Assembly (NCBI GenBank): GCA_014529385.2
Contig: CM043959.1
Location: forward strand, 6,884,966-6,948,965
Origin: Adiantum capillus-veneris
Lineage: Eukaryota > Streptophyta > Polypodiopsida > Polypodiales > Pteridaceae
Length of the DNA: 64,000 bases
Direction: 5' to 3'
Of the stretch, positions 22,101 to 31,361 are shown in pieces; position 1 is the first letter of the stretch; each line of letters opens with the position of its first letter. The notes under the pieces were generated by a model. The model searched no databases. It was given only the letters and a program-made list of their open reading frames with translations, and was not told the DNA's origin. The position numbers were made by a program, and so were the translations under genes.

Positions 22101-22501
22101 TCGTACACTCTTCTTGTATCCACACCTGATGGTCTCGAGGTGAAGAAACTGTGCAAGTCTGCCCTTTCCAGGTACCTGCTGATGTCTTCTGACCTGCTAT
22201 AATCTACCAATTCCTGTGGGATCATAGGTACATCCACCGCTTGCCCTTGAGGATCTCTGAAAGTCCCCTGGTAGATCTTTATTCCCTCTTTCTCCAATAC
22301 TGCTTCCTCCACCCAAGTTTTGGTTGGCTTGAGGGTTTCTGCTGGAATGTCAAAGGGTTCCGCTTCTGCAAGAGCATCTCTTATTGTCGGTCTTTTTCTC
22401 TTCGTTGCCGATGACTTGGCGGGATCCAGGGATCCTGTACCTCCAATTTCAGAAGTTAGCGTCTTTTTAGTATTGAAAGCCGAAATGAAGCTTTTAACTA
22501 T
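19154..22501 (-). CDS. Accessory coiled-coil ORF of element C (one premature stop)
   Basis: One reading frame runs from about 22501 to the stop at 19154, interrupted once by TAA at 21257-21259. Segments 21257-22312 and 19154-21070 are in the same frame and the 60 codons between them are open apart from that stop. I find no in-frame ATG near the 5' end, so the start is lost, spliced or non-canonical. The first half has a globular domain (RSEDISRYLERADLHSFF, later HIHEQVIAMHNEKPKYIGG) like proteins seen beside some plant retroelements, then a Lys/Glu-rich linker. The second half has a long charged coiled coil (about residues 90-310 of its frame) and a distinct C-terminal domain containing WRKGWLNKYPAYLIYLV. 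It ends beside the polypurine tract. It may be a structural or targeting protein; no enzymatic motif is seen. Confidence 0.7.
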
Positions 22502-22514
22502 TCAAATGACTTGA

Positions 22515-25230
22515 AAATTGAAACATGAGCTATTCAGGGCCTAAGGATGCAAGGTAGGTGAAAAAATATGCAAAATGGGCTCAAAATCATGCTGGAGACA
22601 TCATACGCGTATGATGTCTTTTGTGTCAAAATGGCTTCATATTGGTTGTGCTTGTCGCTGATAGTCTATACATGAGTATCATATGCTTGTATTTGAGTTT
22701 GGATCCCATTTGGTCAAGTTTTGGCTAGTTTAGTCCAGTTCTGGCTCTTGGCAAAATTTTGAAAGGGATTTGGATTTTATGATCCAAATTGGATAAAACT
22801 TGGTGGTTCACTTTCAAATGGCATGTAGATCACTTCTGTTTGGTGGTTGAAGCCCTGAGGTGCCAAAATCACATAGTGAGACATCATACGCGTATGATGT
22901 CTTTTAGTGTATTTTTGGACCAAATTTCTCTATAAGCTTGGATTTGGCTTTAGATAGGCTTATTCAGTGGATTTATGAAGTTTGGATAGATTTTGGGCTA
23001 AAAATGGCTCTGGAGACATCATACGCGTATGATGTCTTTTTCATCAATTTTGCATGGAATTGGTTCTGTGGACTCCCCATGTACTAGTGAAGGACTGTCC
23101 CTACTCAAATCTTGGTTTGGACTTGAGTATGTTGGATTTGGGCCAAAAATAGGCTTTAGGTGAAGGATTTTCCCTCAATTGGGCTAATGGGGTGATCCTC
23201 TTGAACAAATGGTTCCAAATTTCACATGTAGCATGTATTAGATATATATAATGGATGTATGATGACAAATGAGCAGTTTTGGCTCTGTAAGTGCAAATAG
23301 ACATCATACGCGTATGATGTCTTTTGTGTCAAAATGGTGCTTTTTGGTTCCAGATAGCTTGTAGATGTGTTAATCAACAATCCTACAAAGTTTCAATGAG
23401 TTTGGAGTTATTTTGACAAAATTAGGACCAAAAATCAATTTTATGGCCTACTTTGCGTCTTTTTGGTTTTCCTTGGGTTTTCTAACTCCAATTCTCATGA
23501 TACTTGGTTCATAAGATGTGATTAACATGTGGAATGAGGCTATGCACTCAAATGTTGAAATGGATGTGAAATTCATGCTGTGAGACATCATACGCGTATG
23601 ATGTCTTTTCTTGAAATGTTGGTCCTTTTGTGCAAAGAATGCTTTGTTCTAGTGCCCTAAGCCCTACTAACTAGTTTTCAACTTAAAAAGTCATCAGTTT
23701 AGCTAAAAAGCCCCCTTATAGGCATTTCAGTCTCCGAAGTCGTCTTTTTGCCTTGGAGTTGAATTTCTTCAACTTTTCTTCTCGAGAGTTGCATTTCCAG
23801 CTCATTGGATATGTTGTGAAGCCATCTATTTGGTTGAACTTGACTTTGGCTCTCCGTTCTCCATCTTTCTCCTTTTGGTTGCTCGAAAGCGTCTTTTTCA
23901 CCATCGGTAAGTGAATCAGCTTTCTTTTGGGTTTTGCTTGCAAACATAAGTCATCCATGTATATTTGAAGCTGCTTGTGAAGTTTCATTTCATTCGGTCG
24001 TCAATTTCAGCCGTTATGCCAAAATGACGCTTTGTGTGTCTGTCGTCGAATCGGTTGTTTTGACCCACTTTTGGTGGTCCAAACCTGAAGATACTCCATG
24101 GTTGCATTACCCTCGATGTTGTTAAGCTTCCTGAGGAGTTTTGTGTCGTTTCGACAACTTTTTCGTGTTTGCCTCTTGCAGGCTCTGTTGACCTAGGGTT
24201 TTTCCAGTCGTTCTTTCTCGAGCTTTGAGTTTTAGAAACCCATCTTCTATACTAGGGTAACCCACCTATAAGTTCTTGCAAGGTTTGGTTAGGCGGTTGT
24301 GCCACTACCTAGCATTCTACCGCATTCCCCGTCTGCTCTTGTTTCTTGGTTTTGGTCAGTTTTCGCGACAAAAGTTAATGATAAGCATCAAAAGCTTATG
24401 GCAACGAGTCTACCTCTCATGTCTGATGTCCTCTGAGCTCTCGTAGCAGTCGTAGAAGGCTGTAGAAGGTTGGATGCTCCTGTGTGCTCTTTGCTCTCTC
24501 CAAGAAGGTAATAGTGGAAATGAGCTTGAAAGTGATGTGAATTCCCGGATCACTTGTTACCAAATTTGACATGTGCTCCTATCTCGTCGTGAAATGCACT
24601 TTAGGATTTGAAATTTCTCAATTTGGACTCCGTTTGACCTGTTTCTGAGAAATCTGTCCACTTTTGCCAAAATTCTGTCATTTCGGGCTTTCCGCAACTT
24701 TTCCCGAATTGTACTCAATTTTTACCATGGGTTGCCCTTGTCATTAGGATCATCACCATCTTTTTTTTTTTTCTGATCTCGTTTCACCTGCTTTTTTATT
24801 TTTCTTTTACTTTTATTAAGAAAATCATAAAAAATAAAGGAAAAAAAGCAAATTGAAGCCAAAAAATTCCAACCATACATGATAAATAGCTGGTAACCCT
24901 GTGTATATGAATATACACTTATTTGTGATTTCTGGACTTGGATTACCACTTTTTTCCACTTTTTAGCTCCAAAAACACTCTTATTTAGTGATATTTATAC
25001 GTCTAGAGACCCAAATTCATCATTTGATCTCTTCTTGTTGCAAAACAAGGTATATAAGGGCATAAATATTATCAATATTCGCAATCAAACATAAAAATTG
25101 CAAAATCATGTAAGACACTGCCCTTGTAATATAATTTTTGTTTTTCTTTGTTTTCTTCGCTTGTAGCTGCTTTGTAGCTCCTGTATACCTGTATACCTCC
25201 CCCCCTCCTAGTCTGAGTTCTCTTGGACGA
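22515..25230 (-). other. 3' untranslated region of element C before the accessory ORF
   Basis: About 2.7 kb between the pol tail and the accessory ORF, without a convincing gene. It holds five copies of a 24-bp palindrome (listed separately). The 90-codon frame at 23716-23988 has no family; its N-terminal QIYMDDLC comes from a 28-bp stretch matching the RT active-site region. The rest is T-rich on the plus strand with words such as 'ttttggttt'. Confidence 0.6.
22596..23606. repeat. 3' array of a 24-bp perfect palindrome, five copies
   Basis: Each copy is AGACATCATACG followed by its exact reverse complement, so each is a perfect 24-bp palindrome with a central CGCG (MluI site). Positions: 22596-22619, 22879-22902, 23014-23037, 23299-23322 and 23583-23606. 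Start-to-start spacing is 283, 135, 285 and 284 bp, suggesting a tandem unit of about 284 bp (or half that) whose intervening sequence has diverged. Copies 1 and 4 share the next 15 or so bases (TTGTGTCAAAATGG); copy 3 shares its flank with copy 35253 of the 5' array. Confidence 0.95.
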
Positions 25231-25990
25231 CTATGAAGTGTCTGTGGGCAAAGCATTGTAGTTGTTTTGGTCATAAGTTCCGAATGCAATTGTAGAGCGA
25301 TGATACAACAGTCTTTCCAATAAAGCTGCTCTTTGTTTGATTGAAGGATTGGTGGTCGGGTTTTGGGTTGGTTTTGGCACTTCGGTAGTAGAATCAGTAG
25401 ATGGATTCTTCTTTACCTTGTTGTTCTTTTTCACAATCCAAATCTGCTTCCGCTTCGCTTGTGCTTGCCACAAACTCTTTGCGACCCAAACCTGCTTTTT
25501 CTTTGTGTTGATTTCCTCGCCTTGAAATACCTAGGAGTTTCCGTGGATTGTACTAAAGGGAGTTCCTGTTTACAAATCCTTGGGATCCAAATTTGCTTGC
25601 TATAGCTTTGTGCTGTCATGAACTTCTTTGGAATCCAGATCTGTTTCACTGTCCTTGATTGTCTGGAATCACTCTGTTGTCTGGTATTGAAGACTCTGTT
25701 TTCCACCTTTGTGTTCTTTGGCACAACCTTTTTTTGGTCTCCATACCAACTTTGACTCCGTTTTTTCCCAAGGTTGAGCTGTTATATTATTGCTTGTCTT
25801 CCTTATCCAATGTTGAGAGTTCCTCGTCGAAGAGCAATCCAGCTGTATAGAAACTTTTGGTTGCCATTGCTTCTTCTTTTTCTTTGGTTGTTGTTTACCT
25901 TTGTTCTTGGATTCTTCCTTTGGAGATGGATCTGCTCCTTTGGTGAACTTAACTGATTGACTTTCACCTTCGTATTTGATAAGCACTGAT
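25231..25990 (-). pseudogene. Trp-motif tail following the second protease, element C
   Basis: Three overlapping frames (25669-25986, 25431-25724 and 25231-25473) connected by frameshifts encode a Lys/Gln/Ser/Thr-rich tail with a recurring Trp-centred motif: KKKQWQPK, SQHWIRK, KLVWRPK, KQIWIPKK, KQIWIPR, QVWVAK and KQIWIVKK. Spacing is roughly 15-40 residues. The motif also occurs once in element E (RQIWVPK near 15175). No known domain is recognised. High positive charge and regular Trp suggest a nucleic-acid or nucleoprotein contact role, which is inference. The C-terminal stretch LLERLLYHRSTIAFGTYDQ looks folded. Confidence 0.55.
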
Positions 25991-26600
25991 TTAGAACTCC
26001 AGTCAGTCCTAGCAATAATGGATGTTGTGTAGCTTGGTCTTCAACCACGTAAAACATATGAGGATACACATACTGGTTAATCTGTATATGTAAAACTGTG
26101 CATCCGACAGTTTTGATTGAATTCTCTGAGTAACTCTTTAACTCTTGCTTGGCAGTTTGTAATGTAGTGTCATTTGTCAATTGTCTATACAAACTGAGTG
26201 AAAGTAGGTTAGTTTGAGCTCCTGAATCCAATAGTGCTCTGGCTTTGATTTGGTTGGTTCCTACTTTGCATTCAATGATGGGTTCTTCTTTGTCATTATC
26301 CATTTCTGTTATACTGACTGCGTTTATTCGTATTGCTCCTTCATTGCGCTGTTTCTGACGTAGTAGTCTTCTTTTCTCCATTCTTTCCTTCGCCTCGGCT
26401 TGCGCTTCCTCCACAATATTTTTCTTTTTCTGGACACGCAGCTTTTCTTGATGTATTTTGAGAAGCATGTCTTGGGTTAGCGGCAAAAGATACTTTTTCA
26501 CTCTGCATCCACTAATCCAATTGGGCATTTCTTCTCCGTCTAATGTAGCAAGCTTGATGGCTCCACTTGGTGATAGATCTTTAATCACTAGAGGTCCCAT
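25803..26600 (-). CDS. Integrase C-terminus plus second retropepsin-like domain, element C
   Basis: A 265-codon frame continuing the integrase frame after a single in-frame TGA (26601-26603 region). Residues 1-50 (MGPLVIKDLSPSGAIKLATL, CRVKKYLL) are the integrase C-terminal fold. A Lys/Glu helix (about 55-90) follows, then a complete retropepsin pattern: catalytic ALLDSGAQTN at about residue 124, a central strand KTVGCTVLHIQI, MFYVVEDQ, and HPLLLGLTGVL near 195 as the C-terminal hydrophobic-hydrophobic-Gly motif. A protease normally precedes RT in gypsy elements, and C has one there (29604-31361). After about 205 codons the frame shifts, and the natural continuation is the Trp-motif tail. Confidence 0.75.
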   Translation of the reverse strand: MGPLVIKDLSPSGAIKLATLDGEEMPNWISGCRVKKYLLPLTQDMLLKIHQEKLRVQKKKNIVEEAQAEAKERMEKRRLLRQKQRNEGAIRINAVSITEMDNDKEEPIIECKVGTNQIKARALLDSGAQTNLLSLSLYRQLTNDTTLQTAKQELKSYSENSIKTVGCTVLHIQINQYVYPHMFYVVEDQATQHPLLLGLTGVLNQCLSNTKVKVNQLSSPKEQIHLQRKNPRTKVNNNQRKRRSNGNQKFLYSWIALRRGTLNIG

Positions 26601-26603
26601 CCC

Positions 26604-27350
26604 TCACTTTTTAAGCTTCTTAGCATGTTGTTTCAGAGTGTAAACTAGGACATAGTCCCCAAACTTAAACTCTTTAGTCCGCACATGCTTATCAAAAAAT
26701 TCCTTTTGTCGCCTTTTTTGAGCGTAGATAGAAGCTACTGCTTTTAGGCGAAGCTCGTCTAGCTTTTCCAGGTCATCTATTCTATCAGAAAGCTCGTGCC
26801 CTGTCCACTCTAGATCCTTAGCCACCCTTAAGGTTGAAATCAAGAATTCTATTGGTAAGATAGCATTTAGCCCAAAAACCATGTTATATGGGGTTGTTCC
26901 TATTGATGTTTTATATGCTACTCTATATGCCCATAATGTTGAATGTAACTTCTGGTCCCAATCAGTTCTCGACTCAGATACAATCTTCGTAAGGACCGTG
27001 CATATGGTTTTGTTTGTTGCTTCATCTTGTTCGTTTGCTTGTGGATGATACGGGGCTGATTTCCTATGGATTACCATGAATTCATCTAGAAGGATCTCTA
27101 TCACTTCATTTATAAAATGTGTGCCTCGATCACTCACAATTTCTATTGGCAATCCATATCGTACAAAGACGTATTCATATAGAAATTGTGCCGTGGTCCT
27201 GGCATCCGCTTTTTGAGTTGCCTTTGCTTCGACCCACTTTGTTAGATAGTCTGTAGCCACAACGATGTATTGTGCATGAGTCTTATATGCAGGAGGTGAA
27301 ATGGGTCCGACATAATCAATCCCCCATTTTGCAAAAGCTCTTGCCCCCAT
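26604..27350 (-). CDS. pol: Integrase core of element C
   Basis: A 248-codon frame with the full catalytic triad: Asp12 (GIDYVGP), Asp74 (SDRGTHF) and Glu110 (NEQDEATN). The spacing D-x61-D-x35-E is canonical for retroviral-type integrases. It is followed by the conserved TDWDQKLHSTLWAYRVAYK and a VRTKEFKFGDYVLVY SH3-like strand. It would insert the cDNA into nuclear DNA. The TGA ending the frame is probably a mutated CGA, as the same frame continues into the integrase C-terminus. Upstream, a frameshift near 27345 separates it from the zinc-binding part. The Met start is internal to the polyprotein. Confidence 0.88.
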   Translation of the reverse strand: MGARAFAKWGIDYVGPISPPAYKTHAQYIVVATDYLTKWVEAKATQKADARTTAQFLYEYVFVRYGLPIEIVSDRGTHFINEVIEILLDEFMVIHRKSAPYHPQANEQDEATNKTICTVLTKIVSESRTDWDQKLHSTLWAYRVAYKTSIGTTPYNMVFGLNAILPIEFLISTLRVAKDLEWTGHELSDRIDDLEKLDELRLKAVASIYAQKRRQKEFFDKHVRTKEFKFGDYVLVYTLKQHAKKLKK

Positions 27351-27397
27351 ATTGGTCTAAGCGGCATATCATCTCTTTTAAGTGGTACTTTGGTCCG

Positions 27398-27736
27398 CTA
27401 ACAGTCATCACACCGTTTAACGTATTCCTCAGCATCCATATGTAATGTTGGCCACCATATTCCTGCGGCTAAGACAAGTTTTGCTGTCTTATCACCTGAG
27501 AAATGGCCTCCACCTACTCCTCCATGAGCTTGCTCCAGGATTATCACATACTCAGACTCTGATGCGCAAATCCTAAGCTGGTTGTCTTTATCTCTCTTAT
27601 AGAGTTGATCTCCTATTAAAGCGTAATCTCTAGCTTCTGTCTCTACAGATTTCTGACGAGCTTTTGACGTTCCTTCTGGGAAAGTTCTATTTGTGAGATA
27701 TTCAACAATATACTGACTCCATTCCAGAGTGATCAT
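27398..27736 (-). pseudogene. pol: Second integrase-type H2C2 zinc-binding segment, element C
   Basis: 112 codons in the same frame as RT-RNase H (27815-29578), separated from it only by the stop at 27815. QLYKRDKDNQLRICAS, then QAHGGVGGGHFSG and KRCDDC give His-x6-His and Cys-x2-Cys, with GIWWPTLHMDAEEYV between: the integrase N-terminal zinc domain. The stop after CDDC is TAG where family members have Gln (CAG), so a point mutation ends it. It leads directly to the integrase core and is therefore the canonical zinc domain; the preceding frame ends with another. Confidence 0.82.
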
Positions 27737-27814
27737 TATCTGATATAATGTGGAATACTCTGCTGGCGGTTTTGATGAACATACAATACATACAGTGACA
27801 TATTCATGTACGCT

Positions 27815-29578
27815 TTATTTCATTCCTGGCCAATAGACTCCCAATTGTAACAAATTCCTATATGTGTTCCTTCTTGAACAATGAAATGCACATTCTTGAA
27901 CATGTGCTTCGCGCAGATATATATTATATTCCTCAGGATTGATGCATAGTCGTAAAACATGATCATTTCCCAATTGATACAACCTTCCTGCAACCAATTG
28001 AAGATTCTTGGATTGCTGAATAGCAATATGTTTCTGGTTGTATTCTCTTCTATCAAACTCTCCTCCATAGGTTAATAAGCTAACGACATTTTGAGACCAC
28101 TTCGGTATCATTTCTATGTTGAACAAGTACGCGTCTGGCATGTCGTCATCTACTCCTATAGGGTCTTCTCCATTCGTCAATCGCGAAAGATGATAAGCTC
28201 TAAGATGTGTTTTTCCTTTCTTTACTACTACCGTGAAGTTGAATTTCAGTAAGATAATGAACCATCTCACTATTCTCCCGGTATTGCATGGTTTATTCAC
28301 TAGGTAGAGCAAGGCTTGGTGATCCGTAAAAAACACAAACTTGTTGGCTAGAAGATAATGCCAAAATTTCTTCACAGCATATATCATTCCTAATCCTTCT
28401 CGCTCTGTTGTGGTGTAATTCTTCTCTGCATTGTTGAGCTGTCGATTGGCGTAATAGATAGGAAAATCCATGTTTCCTTCCTCTGACTGAGCCAGAATGC
28501 ATCCTATTGCATATGCCGAAGCATCTATATGCACATGGAATATCTTCTCCCAATCTGGTGATTTCAAGACTGGAGCAGTAATGAGTGCCTCTTTCAATTT
28601 CTTGAATGATTCCTCACACTCCTCTGTCCATTCAAAGTTCACTATTAGCCTGTAAAGTGGTTGGCCTATTATAGCGTACATGTAAATGAATCGTCTATAA
28701 TATCCGCAATGTCCCATAAAGCTCTGTACTTGTTTCGCATTGGTTGGTCTAGGCATATCCACTATAACTTTTATCTTCTCTACATCCGTGGATATTCCGT
28801 TTTGTGAGACAATATGTCCCAGAATTCTGCCCTGCCGGACCATAAACACACATTTCTCAGGATTGAGACAAATGCGATATGTCCTACATTTCTCAAATAC
28901 TTTTCTTAGGTGTTCTAGATGCTCATCTCTCAGAAGAGAATGCACACATAAGTCATCCATGTATATTTCTAGAAACAACCTTAAGTATTCTTTGAAAGCA
29001 TGCATCATCAGCCTCTGGAAGGTTGCGGGAGCATTGGTTAGACCAAAAGGCATAACCCGATAAGCATAAATTCTCCACTCCATTGCAAAAGCTGTTTTAT
29101 GTTGATCTGGCGGTGCTATGGCTAGCTGGTTATATCCTGAAAAACCATCAAGAAAGGAGTATGTTGTTTTCCCTGATACACGCTCTAGAACATGATCAGT
29201 TATCGGCAGGGGATAATTGTCCCTAATTGTTGCAGCATTCACTTTCTTTGAGTTGACACACACTCGGAGTTTTCCGTTCTTCTTGGGTACCACCACAATT
29301 GGGGATACCCAATCGGTGTGTTCAATCTCGTATATGAATTCAGCTTCCATTAGCTTATCTATCTCTTCTTTGATTCGCTTAGCAAACGTATCATTATATG
29401 TGTATGGTCTCTGTCTGCTAGGCTTTGCATCTTGTTTTAGTGGGATTGTGTGTTGGCATATCGATGGGTCAACTCCCTTTAAGTCCTTATAAGACCATGC
29501 AAACACATCCCTGTACTCTCTGAGAAGACTCAAAAGTCTCTCTTCCTCGCCTGGAGACAAATCTGTGGCTATGTACAC
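27815..29578 (-). CDS. pol: Reverse transcriptase, RNase H and first H2C2 segment, element C
   Basis: A 587-codon frame. RT covers about residues 50-290: [43 protein letters not shown] and the active site IYMDDL (about 206), then LGHIVSQNGI. RNase H runs from about 350 to 470, with HIDASAYAIG, TTEREGLGMIYAV and FFTDHQALLYL. After a linker (MPDAYLFNIEMIPKWSQN) comes LYQLGNDHVLRLC and a zinc segment, AHVQECAFH ... YWPGMK, completed beyond the TAA at 27815 by VCIVC in the same frame. RT sequence is closest in style to the Tat/Ogre lineage. A frameshift just upstream (about 29590-29600) separates it from the protease frame. Confidence 0.9.
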   Translation of the reverse strand: MYIATDLSPGEEERLLSLLREYRDVFAWSYKDLKGVDPSICQHTIPLKQDAKPSRQRPYTYNDTFAKRIKEEIDKLMEAEFIYEIEHTDWVSPIVVVPKKNGKLRVCVNSKKVNAATIRDNYPLPITDHVLERVSGKTTYSFLDGFSGYNQLAIAPPDQHKTAFAMEWRIYAYRVMPFGLTNAPATFQRLMMHAFKEYLRLFLEIYMDDLCVHSLLRDEHLEHLRKVFEKCRTYRICLNPEKCVFMVRQGRILGHIVSQNGISTDVEKIKVIVDMPRPTNAKQVQSFMGHCGYYRRFIYMYAIIGQPLYRLIVNFEWTEECEESFKKLKEALITAPVLKSPDWEKIFHVHIDASAYAIGCILAQSEEGNMDFPIYYANRQLNNAEKNYTTTEREGLGMIYAVKKFWHYLLANKFVFFTDHQALLYLVNKPCNTGRIVRWFIILLKFNFTVVVKKGKTHLRAYHLSRLTNGEDPIGVDDDMPDAYLFNIEMIPKWSQNVVSLLTYGGEFDRREYNQKHIAIQQSKNLQLVAGRLYQLGNDHVLRLCINPEEYNIYLREAHVQECAFHCSRRNTYRNLLQLGVYWPGMK

Positions 29579-29603
29579 GGTCTAGGTGTCTCACCTGGAG
29601 CTG

Positions 29604-31361
29604 CTAAATCAACTTTTTTTGCATCTCCGGTCCGTCATAAGATTCGTTCTCCCTTCTCTCTCGAATAGGTTGGGTTAATACCACCTTCCTATCCTCTATT
29701 GTGAATTTCCTGTAGTGAGAGGGAACATCCATGTTTTCCTTGATTTTGGCGTTTTCGTCCTCTCCACTCTCAATTTCTGTCGTCCAAACTTCTTTCAGAG
29801 TTTTCTTGAGCTCTCTGTACTTGTTTCTACGTTCTAACTTGGACTCCGTGTGTTCTCTGTTGCGCTTGTTCTTTTCTGATTTTTCTGTTTCAGTTTTCGT
29901 TTCATTCCTTTGAACTTGATTTCTTGAGCTTCTTTTGTCTTTTCGTAAGCTCTTTTGATCATTGCCTCTCATTCTTCCAAAAATCTTGTCCTTAACACAA
30001 TCTTCCGCCTTTACTAGCATTAGGAATTGATTTTTTCCTCTTATTCTAGGCATCGGATTGGTTCTAACCCCCTTTGTTTTTCTCTTTGCTCTATAGCGTT
30101 TCTGGCGTTGTTTAGTTTGGTTCGGAAAATCATAAAATGTGACATCCGTTATAGTTTCTTCGTTTCCGCTTGAATTGTCCGTTGACTCGTTGTCTGCTTC
30201 ATTTTCCCACTCTGGATGATCGGGAATGTCGTGAAACACCTCTTCTTCATCTTCCTTTTCCAGTGTATCGTTCTTTTCAGTTTCTTTTTCGAGTACAGTT
30301 CTCAACATGAAGTACGGAACCACGTCGTACCCGTCCTTGTCGCAAAATTTTGTTGTGGGACCATCCGGAATTGCACAAACATCTAGGGTTGCTAGAATGT
30401 GTGTCCATTCTAATGGTTCAAGCGTGTCCTCTGGAAAGGGTTCTCCTATATAAGTTTCGTCTTCGATAGCCCTTTCTAAAACATATTCTTCTCGCCTCAG
30501 ACTTCCACATTTCGAGGCCCCACACATCCATAACTCCTTAAGATTACCTAACCAAGCTGGAAATTCGGATCCCGCCATAGTAGGTGAATCAAACTCCTCT
30601 ACCGGTGTTCGGTTCACATCTTTGTAGCTATGGTCTCTCAGGTTCACACGTGTAGTGGTTTCCTTATTTCTCAGGTATATGTGATCGTAGCCCCAATCCT
30701 GGACCATTTTCAATTGTCTCATGAATGGTCTTCCCAGTATGATATCATAGTTATTCTCCTTGCCAAAATCGACAATAGCAAAAGTATGTTCGTATTCAAT
30801 GCCGCAAGAAGTCACTACGACTTTCTCTAATAACCCCATAGGTTTTTCCATGTATCCATCTGCTAATTGGAGTTTCAACCTAGTCTTCCTTATTGCTGGT
30901 TTCCCCCATTTTTTCCAGATTTCTTTTGTAGCAATGGCTACCCCAGCTCCGCTGTCTAGTATTGCCCTCGTGTTCACTCCTTGGAATTCAACTGGTAAGG
31001 TTGTATTCCCCTCTTCACCTTCGCAATACTCTCCGACCTTGTTTAAGGGTACAGGCTTAGCGTTCTTTTGTGGTTTGCTCAGCTCTTGTATACCCTCTTG
31101 CAGTCTTGATGTTGGGTCTTTTATCCCAAATTTCTCCAAGCATTTTCCTACAGTGGTCCACATATGTGGTCTTAGCCTCAAAAGCTCAGCTAGAGTGATA
31201 GTGCATGTCACTGGTGTTGACAAGATCTCCATCAATCTTTGCGAGTCCATGACTTTTTCTGATGAGATTCTTCGTGAGGGAAGTGCTCTAATCTCGGATT
31301 TTGCTTCATACTCTCCTAAGTATGAAGGTAAGGTATTCAGTGAGTGAGGTTTGCTCTCCAT
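29604..31361 (-). CDS. pol: Protease and charged linker of element C (first retropepsin)
   Basis: A 585-codon frame. Residues 120-235 form a retropepsin: LPVEFQGVNTRAILDSGAGVA (catalytic Asp-Ser-Gly at about 137), KLQLADGYMEKPMGLLEKV, and NNYDIILGRPFM (about 209), the Ile-Leu-Gly-Arg motif. This protease would cut the gag-pol polyprotein in the maturing particle. The C-terminal 250 residues are a highly charged Lys/Arg/Glu/Asn linker leading to RT. The frame ends in a run of seven A near 29612, where a one-base change probably shifts it from the RT frame. The N-terminal 60 residues overlap 31337-31825 in another frame. Confidence 0.85.
   Translation of the reverse strand: MESKPHSLNTLPSYLGEYEAKSEIRALPSRRISSEKVMDSQRLMEILSTPVTCTITLAELLRLRPHMWTTVGKCLEKFGIKDPTSRLQEGIQELSKPQKNAKPVPLNKVGEYCEGEEGNTTLPVEFQGVNTRAILDSGAGVAIATKEIWKKWGKPAIRKTRLKLQLADGYMEKPMGLLEKVVVTSCGIEYEHTFAIVDFGKENNYDIILGRPFMRQLKMVQDWGYDHIYLRNKETTTRVNLRDHSYKDVNRTPVEEFDSPTMAGSEFPAWLGNLKELWMCGASKCGSLRREEYVLERAIEDETYIGEPFPEDTLEPLEWTHILATLDVCAIPDGPTTKFCDKDGYDVVPYFMLRTVLEKETEKNDTLEKEDEEEVFHDIPDHPEWENEADNESTDNSSGNEETITDVTFYDFPNQTKQRQKRYRAKRKTKGVRTNPMPRIRGKNQFLMLVKAEDCVKDKIFGRMRGNDQKSLRKDKRSSRNQVQRNETKTETEKSEKNKRNREHTESKLERRNKYRELKKTLKEVWTTEIESGEDENAKIKENMDVPSHYRKFTIEDRKVVLTQPIRERRENESYDGPEMQKKLI

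Noticed and set aside
22596-23606. CRISPR-like array
   Set aside because: Regular repeats with unique spacers, but the repeat is palindromic, spacers are over 100 bp, and the context is a plant retrotransposon with no cas genes.
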